Assembly: GCA_964418885.1 (NCBI GenBank) | Contig: CAYQNW010000009.1 | Span: forward strand, 8,309 to 72,308 | Length of the DNA: 64,000 nt | Source of the DNA: BMS3ABIN03 sp964418885 | GTDB taxonomy: Bacteria > Bacteroidota > Ignavibacteria > Ignavibacteriales > Ignavibacteriaceae | Reading direction: 5' to 3' | Shown: positions 54,643-63,823 of the stretch, in pieces | Position numbering within the stretch: position 1 is the first letter of the stretch | Layout of the letters: each line of letters begins with the position of its first letter | Notes under the pieces: model-generated | The model's database searches: none | What the model was told of the DNA's origin: nothing | What the model saw: only the letters and a program-made list of their open reading frames with translations | Made by a program: the position numbers and the translations under genes

Positions 54643-56949
54643 TCAATAATATTTAACATTAATACGAACACTTTCATCTCTCCCTTTATCATCAAGACAG
54701 GTGATCTTCAATTTATCTCTACCAGGTTTAAGAAAAACTTTATCACCGGGTTTACATTTTTTATAGAACTTATCATTCACGTACCAGTATTGAAATTTTG
54801 CTTTGCTATCCGAAGCAGCAAGAAGCATAATTTCCTGTCCTGAATTTTCCTCAAGCAGGTATTCATAATCTTCGGAGGGCGATAAAATCCTGGGTCCATC
54901 AGCAGTAAATTTTGCCTGGCATTTGGGGTTGTGCGGTGGGGGTTTTATAAAGTTATAATTGTTTTCAGTATACCATACCGTAAGTTCAGGATCGTAAACC
55001 GGGTAAACTACTTTTTTATAACCGTTTGAAGGAAGACACTCCGTACAATACTGAACAGTCTCCTTCAGATTTACGTAAACCGGTTGATGAATATTACAAA
55101 TTGTATTATTCGAACTCTTCTTTATTGCATAATCTGTAACCAGTTTGCTGCAATATTTATTCGGAAGTAAACCAGACTCAGCACAAACCTTTCTTTTGAT
55201 AATGTCTTCAGGCTTGCTGAACCACTTTTTTTCCGGTTTATAATCTATTGAATTAAAGAGATCGAACAACAAAGGAACTGCTATCTCCGCACCGGATAAA
55301 TAAGGCGAACCTTTCCCATCAAAATTTCCCATCCAAACGCCGATTGTGTAATCAGGATTAAAGCCGATTGCCCACGCATCACGTTTCCCGTAAGATGTTC
55401 CCGTTTTCCATGCAAACTTAGGAAGCTGTGAATAGTTTGAAAGATCAGCAATATCGTTTCGATTAAAACCGGAAAGAATTTCTGCAATTAAGTATGAAGA
55501 AGCTTTTGAGAAAACCTGGACTTTGCTTTTATCTTCAAGATCATCTTTGGTATAAGCTAAAGGATGTAATTCACCATTTCTCGCAAAAGCTGAAAACATT
55601 CTCGTTAATTCCTCGAGTGTAACACCGCAGCCGCCTAATATCAGAGAAAGACCAAGTTCTTTTTTATGATCAGAGATTTCACTGAAACCGTTTTTTTCAA
55701 GAAGATTAATAAAATTTTCCAAACGTATTTCCTGAAGCAACCTGACTGCAGGAATGTTTAACGAATTTCTAAGCGCAAACTCTGTTGTTACATTTCCATA
55801 AAACTTTAAATCATAATTTTCCGGTTCATAACCGTGAAAGTCTGTTGGAATGTCAAGCAGTCTTGTTTTTGGTGTAATGGTTCCCTCATCAAAAGCATAA
55901 GCGTACAATGGAGCTTTTAACGTTGAGCCGGGTGACCTAACAGCGACAACACCATTAACCTGACCAGAAGAAACTGCATCATAAAAATCCGCAGAGCCGC
56001 AGTAACCGACAACTGAAGAATTCTTATTATCGATAATCAGAACTGCCCCGTTTGTTACTCCTTTTGGATTGACTCTTTGAACGTGATTGTACAATAAATT
56101 CTCTGCTGTTTTCTGAATCCGTAGATTTAAATTCGTTTTGATTACATCACCGTTTGAGTGTTCTTTTATATAATATGAAAAATGCGGCGCTAAAACCGGA
56201 ACAGCATACCTGTTAAACTCAACAGGTTCCTCAAGTGCATCATCAAGATTTTTTTCAGAGAAGGTATGATTCTCTTTAAAGTAATTAATCCAGTAATCTC
56301 TTGCGACTTTTACATCTTCATTGTTTTGATCGAGTCTTCTGGAATTTGGATCGTTTGGAATTGAAGCAAGAAGAATTGCCTGTGCAAGACTTAACTGCTT
56401 CGGTGGTTTATTAAAATAAATATATGATGCAGATTCAACTCCTTCTATGTTTCCACCAAATGGAAGTAAGCTCAAATAAATTTCGAGTATTTCCTTTTTT
56501 GAATAATGAAGCTCGAGCTGAACCGCACGAAACATTTCAAGTATTTTATTCAGGTAAGTTCTTTCTTTTGGCTCGAGCAGTCGTACAACCTGCATTGAAA
56601 TTGTTGAAGCACCGGAAACTCTTTTTCCACTAATAATATTTGAATAAAGTGCACGTACAATCGAAACAGGATTTATGCCTATATGCCAGTAAAACCAGCT
56701 ATCTTCCTTTTCAATAATCGCTTTTACTAGTTCAGGTGAAACGTTATCAATGTTTGTTTTCATTCGCCATTTATCATCAGCAGTAAGGTAAGCTGTAAGA
56801 AGAGTTCCATCGTTTGATAATATTTGTTCCGAGTATTGTTTCAGGTTTGGAAGAGGAAATAATAAATCCAGAAATATTCCGAGCACAAAAATTGTAAGTA
56901 CAACCTTTGTGGTTTTAGAGTGAATGTATTTTTTAAATTTCTCTTTCAT
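54643..56949 (-). CDS. pbpC: Penicillin-binding protein 1C (glycosyltransferase-transpeptidase)
   Basis: PbpC is a class A PBP. The 768-residue chain has a membrane helix (about 15-33), a GT51 glycosyltransferase (about 50-215, with the catalytic EKEDSWFYWHIG and the GGNIEGVESAS motif), and a transpeptidase with S342-T-L-K345 and KTGTSYGKRDAW near 500. The C-terminal BiPBP_C domain (about 680-768) is diagnostic of PBP1C. In other bacteria pbpC lies directly beside an alpha-2-macroglobulin gene, forming a wall-repair and defence pair; here a nuclease and repeats lie between. No ribosome site is visible before the ATG. Confidence 0.96.
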   Translation of the reverse strand: MKEKFKKYIHSKTTKVVLTIFVLGIFLDLLFPLPNLKQYSEQILSNDGTLLTAYLTADDKWRMKTNIDNVSPELVKAIIEKEDSWFYWHIGINPVSIVRALYSNIISGKRVSGASTISMQVVRLLEPKERTYLNKILEMFRAVQLELHYSKKEILEIYLSLLPFGGNIEGVESASYIYFNKPPKQLSLAQAILLASIPNDPNSRRLDQNNEDVKVARDYWINYFKENHTFSEKNLDDALEEPVEFNRYAVPVLAPHFSYYIKEHSNGDVIKTNLNLRIQKTAENLLYNHVQRVNPKGVTNGAVLIIDNKNSSVVGYCGSADFYDAVSSGQVNGVVAVRSPGSTLKAPLYAYAFDEGTITPKTRLLDIPTDFHGYEPENYDLKFYGNVTTEFALRNSLNIPAVRLLQEIRLENFINLLEKNGFSEISDHKKELGLSLILGGCGVTLEELTRMFSAFARNGELHPLAYTKDDLEDKSKVQVFSKASSYLIAEILSGFNRNDIADLSNYSQLPKFAWKTGTSYGKRDAWAIGFNPDYTIGVWMGNFDGKGSPYLSGAEIAVPLLFDLFNSIDYKPEKKWFSKPEDIIKRKVCAESGLLPNKYCSKLVTDYAIKKSSNNTICNIHQPVYVNLKETVQYCTECLPSNGYKKVVYPVYDPELTVWYTENNYNFIKPPPHNPKCQAKFTADGPRILSPSEDYEYLLEENSGQEIMLLAASDSKAKFQYWYVNDKFYKKCKPGDKVFLKPGRDKLKITCLDDKGRDESVRINVKYY

Positions 56950-56970
56950 TACTTTTTTATCAGTTTATAA

Positions 56971-57006
56971 GTCATTCCGGCGAATGAAATGAGTCCGGAA
57001 TCTAAC
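56971..57006 (+). repeat. REP-like palindromic unit A
   Basis: This 36-base imperfect palindrome begins GTCATTCCGGCG and ends GTCCGGAATCTAAC. It matches unit B at 35 of 36 positions. It lies 22 bases upstream of pbpC and overlaps the last codon and stop of the GIY-YIG gene. Confidence 0.9.
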
Positions 57007-57298
57007 CGGTTAATTCATCATACAAATCTTTGAATTCAGGATTTGTTCTGGAAATAAGTTCTATTTTTTCCTTCCTGCTTAAATTTTTAATTTGCTTTTC
57101 TCTTATTATTGCAAGTCTTGGTTCTTTAAAGAATTCATAATAAACTAATTTGTTTAATTTATATCTTGATGTAAATGAATTTGGAATAAGATTGTTTTTA
57201 TGTTCATACACCCGTCTTATTAAATTGTTTGTCATTCCTGTATAAAGTGTCGGCCGATTATTTGCCATGATATAAACCGCAAATAGCTTTTCATTCAT
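57002..57298 (-). CDS. Small GIY-YIG nuclease (UPF0213-like)
   Basis: The 98-residue protein is a single GIY-YIG domain. The signature is modified to V-Y-I at 8-10 and Y-T-G at 19-21, followed by R28/R29 in NLIRRVYEHK and the catalytic Glu in IIREKQIKN. The tail KIELISRTNPEFKDLYDEL is typical of the UPF0213/YhbQ-like group common as many copies in Bacteroidota and related genomes. It is solitary, and its stop codon (57004-57002) falls inside repeat unit A. Four more units lie upstream. It separates A2M from pbpC. A mobile or repeat-linked role is inferred. Confidence 0.92.
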   Translation of the reverse strand: MNEKLFAVYIMANNRPTLYTGMTNNLIRRVYEHKNNLIPNSFTSRYKLNKLVYYEFFKEPRLAIIREKQIKNLSRKEKIELISRTNPEFKDLYDELTG

Positions 57299-57337
57299 AA
57301 TAATTCATATAATCCATTTACATTCAACATAGTTAAC

Positions 57338-57373
57338 GTCAGATTCTCAACTCACTTTGTTCGTGAGAATGAC
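57338..57373 (-). repeat. REP-like palindromic unit C
   Basis: Read on the minus strand it begins GTCATTCTCACGAAC and ends GAGAATCTGAC, matching the consensus of the group with base changes that keep both arms paired (TCTCA/TGAGA). It directly abuts unit D. Confidence 0.85.
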
Positions 57374-57410
57374 GTTCAGATTCCCGACGCGCTTCGCTTG
57401 CGGGAATGAC
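57374..57410 (-). repeat. REP-like palindromic unit D
   Basis: Read on the minus strand it begins GTCATTCCCGCAAG and ends GGGAATCTGAAC, with paired GGGAAT/ATTCCC arms. It is adjacent to unit C in the same orientation. Confidence 0.85.
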
Positions 57411-57424
57411 ACTGAAAGAATGCT

Positions 57425-57460
57425 GTCATTCCGGCGAATGAAATGAGTCCGGAATCTGAC
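57425..57460 (+). repeat. REP-like palindromic unit B
   Basis: A second near-identical copy of unit A (GTCATTCCGGCG...GGAATCTGAC) in the same orientation, about 450 bases away, on the other side of the GIY-YIG gene. It is in reverse orientation relative to units C, D and E. Confidence 0.9.
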
Positions 57461-57497
57461 GAGTTGAGGCTTGATCAACATCAAACTCCGAAGAAAA

Positions 57498-57543
57498 GGT
57501 CAGATTCCCAATTCGCCTCCTGCGTCGGTTCACGGGAATGACC
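57498..57543 (-). repeat. REP-like palindromic unit E
   Basis: This is a 46-base copy with an enlarged centre; read on the minus strand it begins GGTCATTCCCGTGAAC and ends GGGAATCTGACC. It lies 16 bases past the A2M stop and could form the 3' hairpin of that transcript. Confidence 0.8.
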
Positions 57544-57559
57544 TCATAAAACAATTTTT

Positions 57560-60500
57560 CTATTCACCCAACCTTGGAAGAATTTTGATTACTCCTGCAC
57601 CATTGTATGAATGAAACTCCTGGTCGTACATTGCTTCTGCACCGATTACAGGTAACTGATAGGTTCCTTGGTTTACGACCCTCAGCAAATAATAGAACTC
57701 ACGATTTCTGTTTCTATCTAAGTTTGTAAACAACAACAACCTGTCGTCCCTTATATCCATATACTGAACATTGATCGGGTATTGTGGTTTCCAGTTTAAA
57801 TCTGTTGCTGCATTCAGTCTTGGATTTTCGATTTCAACTCCAGCAGGAATCATATCTGTAATAACGACATTCTCTGCCGACCGTTCCATTCCCGCTAACG
57901 AAATCTTACATACCAGCAATTCACCCTGATAAAATGTATTGTCAACAATTTTTCTACCGGTTTTATAGCTGTAAAATTCTCTTCTTACCCTAACATTAGA
58001 ATCTTCTTCCTTCACTTTTTCATTTAGCTTTATTCCTTCCGCACTCCAGAAGTAATAAACATTGCCTTTACCGGAAGATTTAAGTTTTATTTTTCCACCG
58101 TTCAGTTTTTCATCAGCGATGGTAAGATCCTTGCCAGTAAATTTATCTAATGATGTATTATTCACCGAAATGTCTATCGTTACATCTGTATTAGCATTTA
58201 TACTTGCAGCTTTACCAAGAGCCAGAAATGCAAACGAACGTTCCTGGGTTGAGTACATCCTGTCCGCGTTCTGAGATAAATATTTTATTATATAAGGTAT
58301 CTGATTACTCGTCGGTTCTACCTGAAGAAGAACATTCAGCATTATTGCATTTGCCCGAATATCGGAATCAAAACAGCCGCCGGTTAATCGTAGAGGTTTA
58401 ATCGGTTCGTATGCATTCGGAACTATTTCATAATAAGCGTTCCATCTTCCCATTAAAGCATAAGCACCTGCAAGCAGGTAACGTGAATCTTCGGAGAGCA
58501 AATGCGGTCTCGCTTTGTAATAATTCATTGTTGAGATATCACCTTTGTTAGCCATTGCCAGAACGTAAAGCGAATAAAGAATTTCTTTGTTTGCTATTTT
58601 CCGAACAGTTCTTCCCGTTCCAGTATAATAATAATAATCGTATGTGCTGTGTGCTTTTGCTTTGCCGGAAATGTATGAAAGAAGCTTATTCAAAACACTT
58701 TCGGAAACATCATAGCCAGCTTTCTTAGCCTCGAAAAGAAAATGAGCAGCGTAAACGGAACCCCACCAGTTAGAGTATGTTCCGCCTTGCCAGTAAGCCA
58801 TCGAACCATCATATAACTGCATCGATTCTATTTTCCTTATTCCTTCTTTTACATAGTAAACCGGGTTGGTAGTTTTATAATATTCCGGCGCAACAAGCTT
58901 TGCCAACTCTTCAAAATATAATTGTGGGAATAATTTGGATACGGTTTGCTCGATACAGCCGTAAGGATAGCCGACAAGATATTTCAACTGTTTGGCGAAA
59001 CGAACCGCAGGAAATTTACTTATCGTAAGAGTAGTCTTAACTGTTCCTTTCATAAAGTTTGAAGGAATCTGAACATCAATTTCTTTCCCCCCTGAGATTA
59101 TTCCCGAACCCGTTTCAACAAGTAGCGGAGATATCGGACGTACGCCGATTTCAGTTTCTTCTTTTACTTTTGCAGCACCGGATGTTTCGATAATTATTTT
59201 TCCAACACCTGTTTCCGAACCCGATGCAATTTTAAATGTTACTCTTCCTGTTGCACCCGGATTTATTTGCAGCGACTGTGTTTTTGATGAAGTAATTTTC
59301 AATGGTCCGTCAACTTTTAATGTTACATCAACATTCGCCTTTGAATTCATCGAGTTGATTATCGATACAGGAGTTACAAGAGAATCGTTTGTTGAAAGGA
59401 ATCTTGGGATTTGTGGCTGAATGATCAGATCGTCTGCAACTTTTATATGTTCTTCTGCTGCACCGAACTTTTCTCCCGTGTAAGCTACAGCCATTAAACG
59501 AACATCACCATTGAACTGTGGTATACTTAATTTTATTTTAACTACACCATCGCCGTCTGTTTTTTTGATTCCGCTCCACACCGAAAGAAGATTAAACCTT
59601 TTTGCAATAACAGGAGTTGTTCGTTTTTTTAATTGCTCTTCCATATCACCGCCGCCGGGAGAAGAACTTGATGAAACAATTTCAGGAAGCAGCAGTTTGT
59701 AAAGATCGTAACTGTTTACCTTCAGCGGACGTTTTGCATACATAAATTTGTATGGATCAGGAGTTTGAAAATTCTTTATCTGCAAAATTCCTTCGTCAAC
59801 TGCAGCAAGTGTAATGTAAATATTTCTCTGCGGTTCTGTTTTGATAACTATTTCCTGTGTTGTCCTCGGTTTTATTTTCTTAGGCGCAGTGATAGTTACA
59901 GGCAGCCGGTTTTCTTTTTTTACAACCTTTAAAGAAGCAAATCCATGACCAACAAGGAAAGGAGTATGGTTGTTACGATCATGTTTTTTAAAGAGCGTTG
60001 CAGTAACATAAATATTCGGCATATAATCATTAAGCAATGGAATTTTCATCTCTGCAGACCTGCTGTCAACATTTATATATCGATAATCCTGAACGCCATT
60101 TCTTTCAAGAGTTACAAGCATTTTACCTGAGAAAGGACAGGTGAAAAGAACTTTTGCTTCATCTCCCGGTTCGTATTCTTTTTTATCGAAAACGATCTCT
60201 ACTCTTCCTTCCTTATCAACTTCAAACGAGGACGCAGTTGAAGTTCCCCAGCCGTAAGCATAAAATGTTTTACTTACATAATCGCTGCTTCCCTGTTTTG
60301 AAATCCTGAGTTCATATCTGCCTGATCTTGAAACTGAAAATGAAAAGGTTGTTTCACCATTTATTTCAATACTTTTACTCCATTCATCTATTGGTTTTTG
60401 TTCAGATGCATAATAATACTGACCGTTTCGATCTTTTTTCAAAACGGTTTGCCATTCGAAGCGAACAAGCTTTGCCGCAGCTTTGAAATTATTGATCGGT

Positions 60501-62965
60501 TTATCATCGGGATTAACAGTTACAAACTGAAATTCCAATTTATCATTTGTGCCGAAGTAGTAGCCCGGTGCTTTTATTCCTATAAAATAATCCTTTGGAA
60601 ATACATCGAAGCTGACATTACGCGTTATTGTTCTTCCGGTTAGATCAAAAACGCTTACATAAGCTGTTCCTGTTATTACACCGCCGCTTACAACATCTTT
60701 AGGAATATCATATTCAATCGTTGCCTGTCCCTTTGAATCTAATGTCCCATCCAGCATCGTATTGTCTATCGTAGGATTTTTAATTGAAGATCTAGTAAAA
60801 TCAAAACGGGGATATTTTTTACTATAATAAGATCTGTGCTGCAGTTGAATATCTGTTTCCCATTTTAAGTCCGCTGCTTTCGCACCGAAAAGAAATTCCG
60901 CATCAACGCTGATTGAAACATGATCACCGGGTTTGGCGGTTTCCTTATCGCTTTTTAGAGTGAGACGGATTTTATCAGGAACAAATTCTTCAACACTAAA
61001 GCTGTAAGTTCCGATAAGCTGTTTACTGCCGGTGTAAACCTGGGCTACATAACCGCCCGTTTGCGCATATTGCGGAAGCTGAAATGAAATTTCAAACGAA
61101 CCTTCTTCATTTAGATCTTTTTTATATTCATCGAATGTCTTTCCTGTTGGAGTGATTACTTTGATCAGAACAGGAATATCTTTAACAATTTTTATTTTAT
61201 CGTTACGAACAATTCCCGAAAGATCAACCTGCTCGCCGGGACGATAAAGATTACGCGGCATATACAGAAATGTGTTAAAGTCCGCTGCATACTGTGTGAT
61301 TCCGCCAACATCGAACCTAGAGGTTTCTATCATCGATTCATGCAAATCGATGTAATTGAAATCTTTATCAGTCTCTGCAGTTATCAGACGCGGATAAAAT
61401 CCTTCCGTCTTCTTTTTTACATCTTTGAACCTTATGATTCCTTCTCTATCTGTTTTACCGCTTAGTATAATCTGATTGTTCGAGGAGATAACAGATATTT
61501 CTACCCCTTCAACGGGATCGGTTGTGGCGATGGAATTAACAAAAACAATTATTTCATCACCGGAAGATTTTGCAATGATGCCAAGATTGGAAAGTGCAAC
61601 CATCTTGGAATCGCTAATCCATCTCTTCTCTTCAGAACGAACCGACACCACGTAGATGCCCATATATTTTCCATCGATGGCTTTGGAAAGATTTACTGTG
61701 AAAGAGTTAAGCCAATTATTTGAACTGCCGAATTTTTTCTTTTCCGTGTAAAGAGATTTTCCGTAATCACCGACATGATATTCCGAGTTGTATCCGTAAT
61801 AATAATCGTCATAATAAGAGTAGCTGTAACGGTTTAAGAAATGAAGCAAGTTGTTTTTAAAAACACGTGAGACTTCAATTTCCGCTTCGTTTATGTTTAC
61901 TGCATTAACCTCAAGATTTTCCTCGCCTCCGAGCATAAGGTACTTGCCCTTTTTATCCGCAAAATTTATCGAGGGTTTAACGTTTACCATCGAAACCTTT
62001 TGCTGGTAATCGAATTCAAGCTCACCGCCGTATAAACCGGGCAAGCCTTTTTTAATAAGAAGATCAACGGTTTGAACGTTGTCGAGATCAGTTTCTATTC
62101 TGAATTGATTGTCATTTACAAGAAAGGTAAGCTTTTTAGCCGGATCGGTCGTTACATATTTTTCCAGCTTATTTTTATCTACTGTTTGAGTTGTTGAAAC
62201 TTCAATCCAGCCGGTGTTTCCGTTAAAGCCGGACGACACTCCGGTAATTGCAAGCTTTGTTATCGGCGGTAAAGTGGATTCGAATGTCCGGTCTTCCGCC
62301 AAACCTTCTTTACCAAGAACCGATTGAAGATCTTTCTTAATAGTGATCGAAAATTTCTGCTTCTTATCCGTCTGATCGATCTCGCCAAAATTTAGTGCAA
62401 TTACATCCGCACTTTTATCCGTTACGATTGAATAATTCTCAACAACATTCCCGGCTCGTTTTACTTCTAAGTATTTTTTCAAACCTGAAGGATCGACGGG
62501 ATAATTGAAATGAAGATTTGCCTGCACACTTAACTTATAAGCTTGGTGCGCAATGTTCGTCCAGAAGAAATCGGCTTTTGTTACATCGAAGTAAGGAGTA
62601 TGGAAATCGTATTCTTCGAAGTCGGAAGAAAACTTCGTGTTGAACAAAACCTTTGGATTTATCTTTGCCGAATAGCTTTGCAATGGTTCGAGCGGAACAT
62701 CGGGAGAAAAAACTAGCGTGTTTGCGTTAGTCCATTTAAACTTTCCGGCTATAGGCGGAGTGAAAGTTACAAACTCATCATCGAGCCATTTATCCTGCTG
62801 ATCCGGCGGTGCAAGGTCTTCCGAAAACTCAATTACAAAATTAGTAAGCTTCTCAACCTTACCGGTTGGAGTGAAGCTGTCTACCTTTACTGAGTTGCTT
62901 GGTCCGCAGCTAAAAAGAACCAGAGATAAAACAGAAAGAGAAAAAAAAGCAATTAAAGATTTCAT
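57560..62965 (-). CDS. Alpha-2-macroglobulin-like lipoprotein (YfhM type)
   Basis: This 1801-residue lipoprotein has lipobox Cys at 20 (LFSC) and traps proteases in the periplasm. N-terminal MG domains with Tyr-rich loops, then A2M family domains (about 1100-1300) and the thioester region GYPYGCIEQT with C1337 to Q1340 follow; the thioester motif CxEQ is intact, so covalent trapping is possible. A terpenoid-cyclase-like helical region lies after it (about 1337-1590). In many Gram-negative bacteria it pairs with PbpC. A GGGAG ribosome site lies 8 bases before the ATG. Confidence 0.95.
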   Translation of the reverse strand: MKSLIAFFSLSVLSLVLFSCGPSNSVKVDSFTPTGKVEKLTNFVIEFSEDLAPPDQQDKWLDDEFVTFTPPIAGKFKWTNANTLVFSPDVPLEPLQSYSAKINPKVLFNTKFSSDFEEYDFHTPYFDVTKADFFWTNIAHQAYKLSVQANLHFNYPVDPSGLKKYLEVKRAGNVVENYSIVTDKSADVIALNFGEIDQTDKKQKFSITIKKDLQSVLGKEGLAEDRTFESTLPPITKLAITGVSSGFNGNTGWIEVSTTQTVDKNKLEKYVTTDPAKKLTFLVNDNQFRIETDLDNVQTVDLLIKKGLPGLYGGELEFDYQQKVSMVNVKPSINFADKKGKYLMLGGEENLEVNAVNINEAEIEVSRVFKNNLLHFLNRYSYSYYDDYYYGYNSEYHVGDYGKSLYTEKKKFGSSNNWLNSFTVNLSKAIDGKYMGIYVVSVRSEEKRWISDSKMVALSNLGIIAKSSGDEIIVFVNSIATTDPVEGVEISVISSNNQIILSGKTDREGIIRFKDVKKKTEGFYPRLITAETDKDFNYIDLHESMIETSRFDVGGITQYAADFNTFLYMPRNLYRPGEQVDLSGIVRNDKIKIVKDIPVLIKVITPTGKTFDEYKKDLNEEGSFEISFQLPQYAQTGGYVAQVYTGSKQLIGTYSFSVEEFVPDKIRLTLKSDKETAKPGDHVSISVDAEFLFGAKAADLKWETDIQLQHRSYYSKKYPRFDFTRSSIKNPTIDNTMLDGTLDSKGQATIEYDIPKDVVSGGVITGTAYVSVFDLTGRTITRNVSFDVFPKDYFIGIKAPGYYFGTNDKLEFQFVTVNPDDKPINNFKAAAKLVRFEWQTVLKKDRNGQYYYASEQKPIDEWSKSIEINGETTFSFSVSRSGRYELRISKQGSSDYVSKTFYAYGWGTSTASSFEVDKEGRVEIVFDKKEYEPGDEAKVLFTCPFSGKMLVTLERNGVQDYRYINVDSRSAEMKIPLLNDYMPNIYVTATLFKKHDRNNHTPFLVGHGFASLKVVKKENRLPVTITAPKKIKPRTTQEIVIKTEPQRNIYITLAAVDEGILQIKNFQTPDPYKFMYAKRPLKVNSYDLYKLLLPEIVSSSSSPGGGDMEEQLKKRTTPVIAKRFNLLSVWSGIKKTDGDGVVKIKLSIPQFNGDVRLMAVAYTGEKFGAAEEHIKVADDLIIQPQIPRFLSTNDSLVTPVSIINSMNSKANVDVTLKVDGPLKITSSKTQSLQINPGATGRVTFKIASGSETGVGKIIIETSGAAKVKEETEIGVRPISPLLVETGSGIISGGKEIDVQIPSNFMKGTVKTTLTISKFPAVRFAKQLKYLVGYPYGCIEQTVSKLFPQLYFEELAKLVAPEYYKTTNPVYYVKEGIRKIESMQLYDGSMAYWQGGTYSNWWGSVYAAHFLFEAKKAGYDVSESVLNKLLSYISGKAKAHSTYDYYYYTGTGRTVRKIANKEILYSLYVLAMANKGDISTMNYYKARPHLLSEDSRYLLAGAYALMGRWNAYYEIVPNAYEPIKPLRLTGGCFDSDIRANAIMLNVLLQVEPTSNQIPYIIKYLSQNADRMYSTQERSFAFLALGKAASINANTDVTIDISVNNTSLDKFTGKDLTIADEKLNGGKIKLKSSGKGNVYYFWSAEGIKLNEKVKEEDSNVRVRREFYSYKTGRKIVDNTFYQGELLVCKISLAGMERSAENVVITDMIPAGVEIENPRLNAATDLNWKPQYPINVQYMDIRDDRLLLFTNLDRNRNREFYYLLRVVNQGTYQLPVIGAEAMYDQEFHSYNGAGVIKILPRLGE

Positions 62966-63088
62966 TTGAATGTCTCCCGTCTAATGCAGATAAAATTATA
63001 GAGGTAAAATATCTAATTATTAGGAAAGAAGGAATGAGGGGGAAAGGACTTAAGTCTTTTTATTAAAATGCTTAAAATACGGATATGC

Positions 63089-63823
63089 TTAATTACCTCT
63101 ACGAGATCTATAAACTAATAATCGTTTTTTAGGTTTTTGATTATGCTGAAATGTATTTTTAAAATACCACCAAAATAATGCAACAAACGGTAATATATAA
63201 AGTGCTGCCTGCTCGGCATTATATCTAACTGCTTTGATTGCTTTTCTTTTCCACTCAATCTCAAAATCGTCTGCAGTATCTAATTCAGCTTTTATATTCT
63301 TATTATAGTCAAATTTATCCCAAGTTGTCGAATCAACTTTGCTATTTATTAAGCTGTATAAGTCTCTAGAATAAACCTTTCCCGTTGCTCTAAATCTTTC
63401 ATCAAGATCAAGATTGTGCACTTCTATCATATACATCACAAAAATCAGAGCCATAAGAGTTAGAACAGAAGCCTTAGTATTTGAATTCCTTTTAGCTATA
63501 ACAATTGAAAGCATTCCTGCAACTATTAATACATAGAAACCTCTCATTTGTTGACGAGTAGATTCTCTACTTGCAGAACTTGTATATTCCAGATCAATTC
63601 GTTTATATAATAATTCGCGTAGCAACTCATTATGTTCTATGATTTCTTTAGGAGTAGCAATAATAGTTGAATCTGCAAAAAGTACTTTAGTATGGTCTAT
63701 GTCTATAACAGGAGGGGGTACCCAAAATCGATTTATAATGTAAACGATTACAACCAAACCAAGTAAAAAACCAGGCCAATGAATTTTTTGAAAATTTGAT
63801 TTTGCCTTATTCCAGAATTTCAA
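63089..63823 (-). CDS. Multi-pass membrane protein, unknown function
   Basis: The 244-residue protein has four hydrophobic segments (about 17-33, 93-110, 117-134 and 205-221). A long polar loop lies between the first two and another between the third and fourth. No family was recognised. It lies 123 bases upstream of the A2M gene on the same strand and might be co-transcribed, though the gap carries no clear signal. Confidence 0.7.
   Translation of the reverse strand: MKFWNKAKSNFQKIHWPGFLLGLVVIVYIINRFWVPPPVIDIDHTKVLFADSTIIATPKEIIEHNELLRELLYKRIDLEYTSSASRESTRQQMRGFYVLIVAGMLSIVIAKRNSNTKASVLTLMALIFVMYMIEVHNLDLDERFRATGKVYSRDLYSLINSKVDSTTWDKFDYNKNIKAELDTADDFEIEWKRKAIKAVRYNAEQAALYILPFVALFWWYFKNTFQHNQKPKKRLLVYRSRRGN

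Noticed and set aside
57338..57543. CRISPR array
   Set aside because: The repeats are palindromic, in both orientations, directly abutting or irregularly spaced, and no spacer set or cas gene is present.
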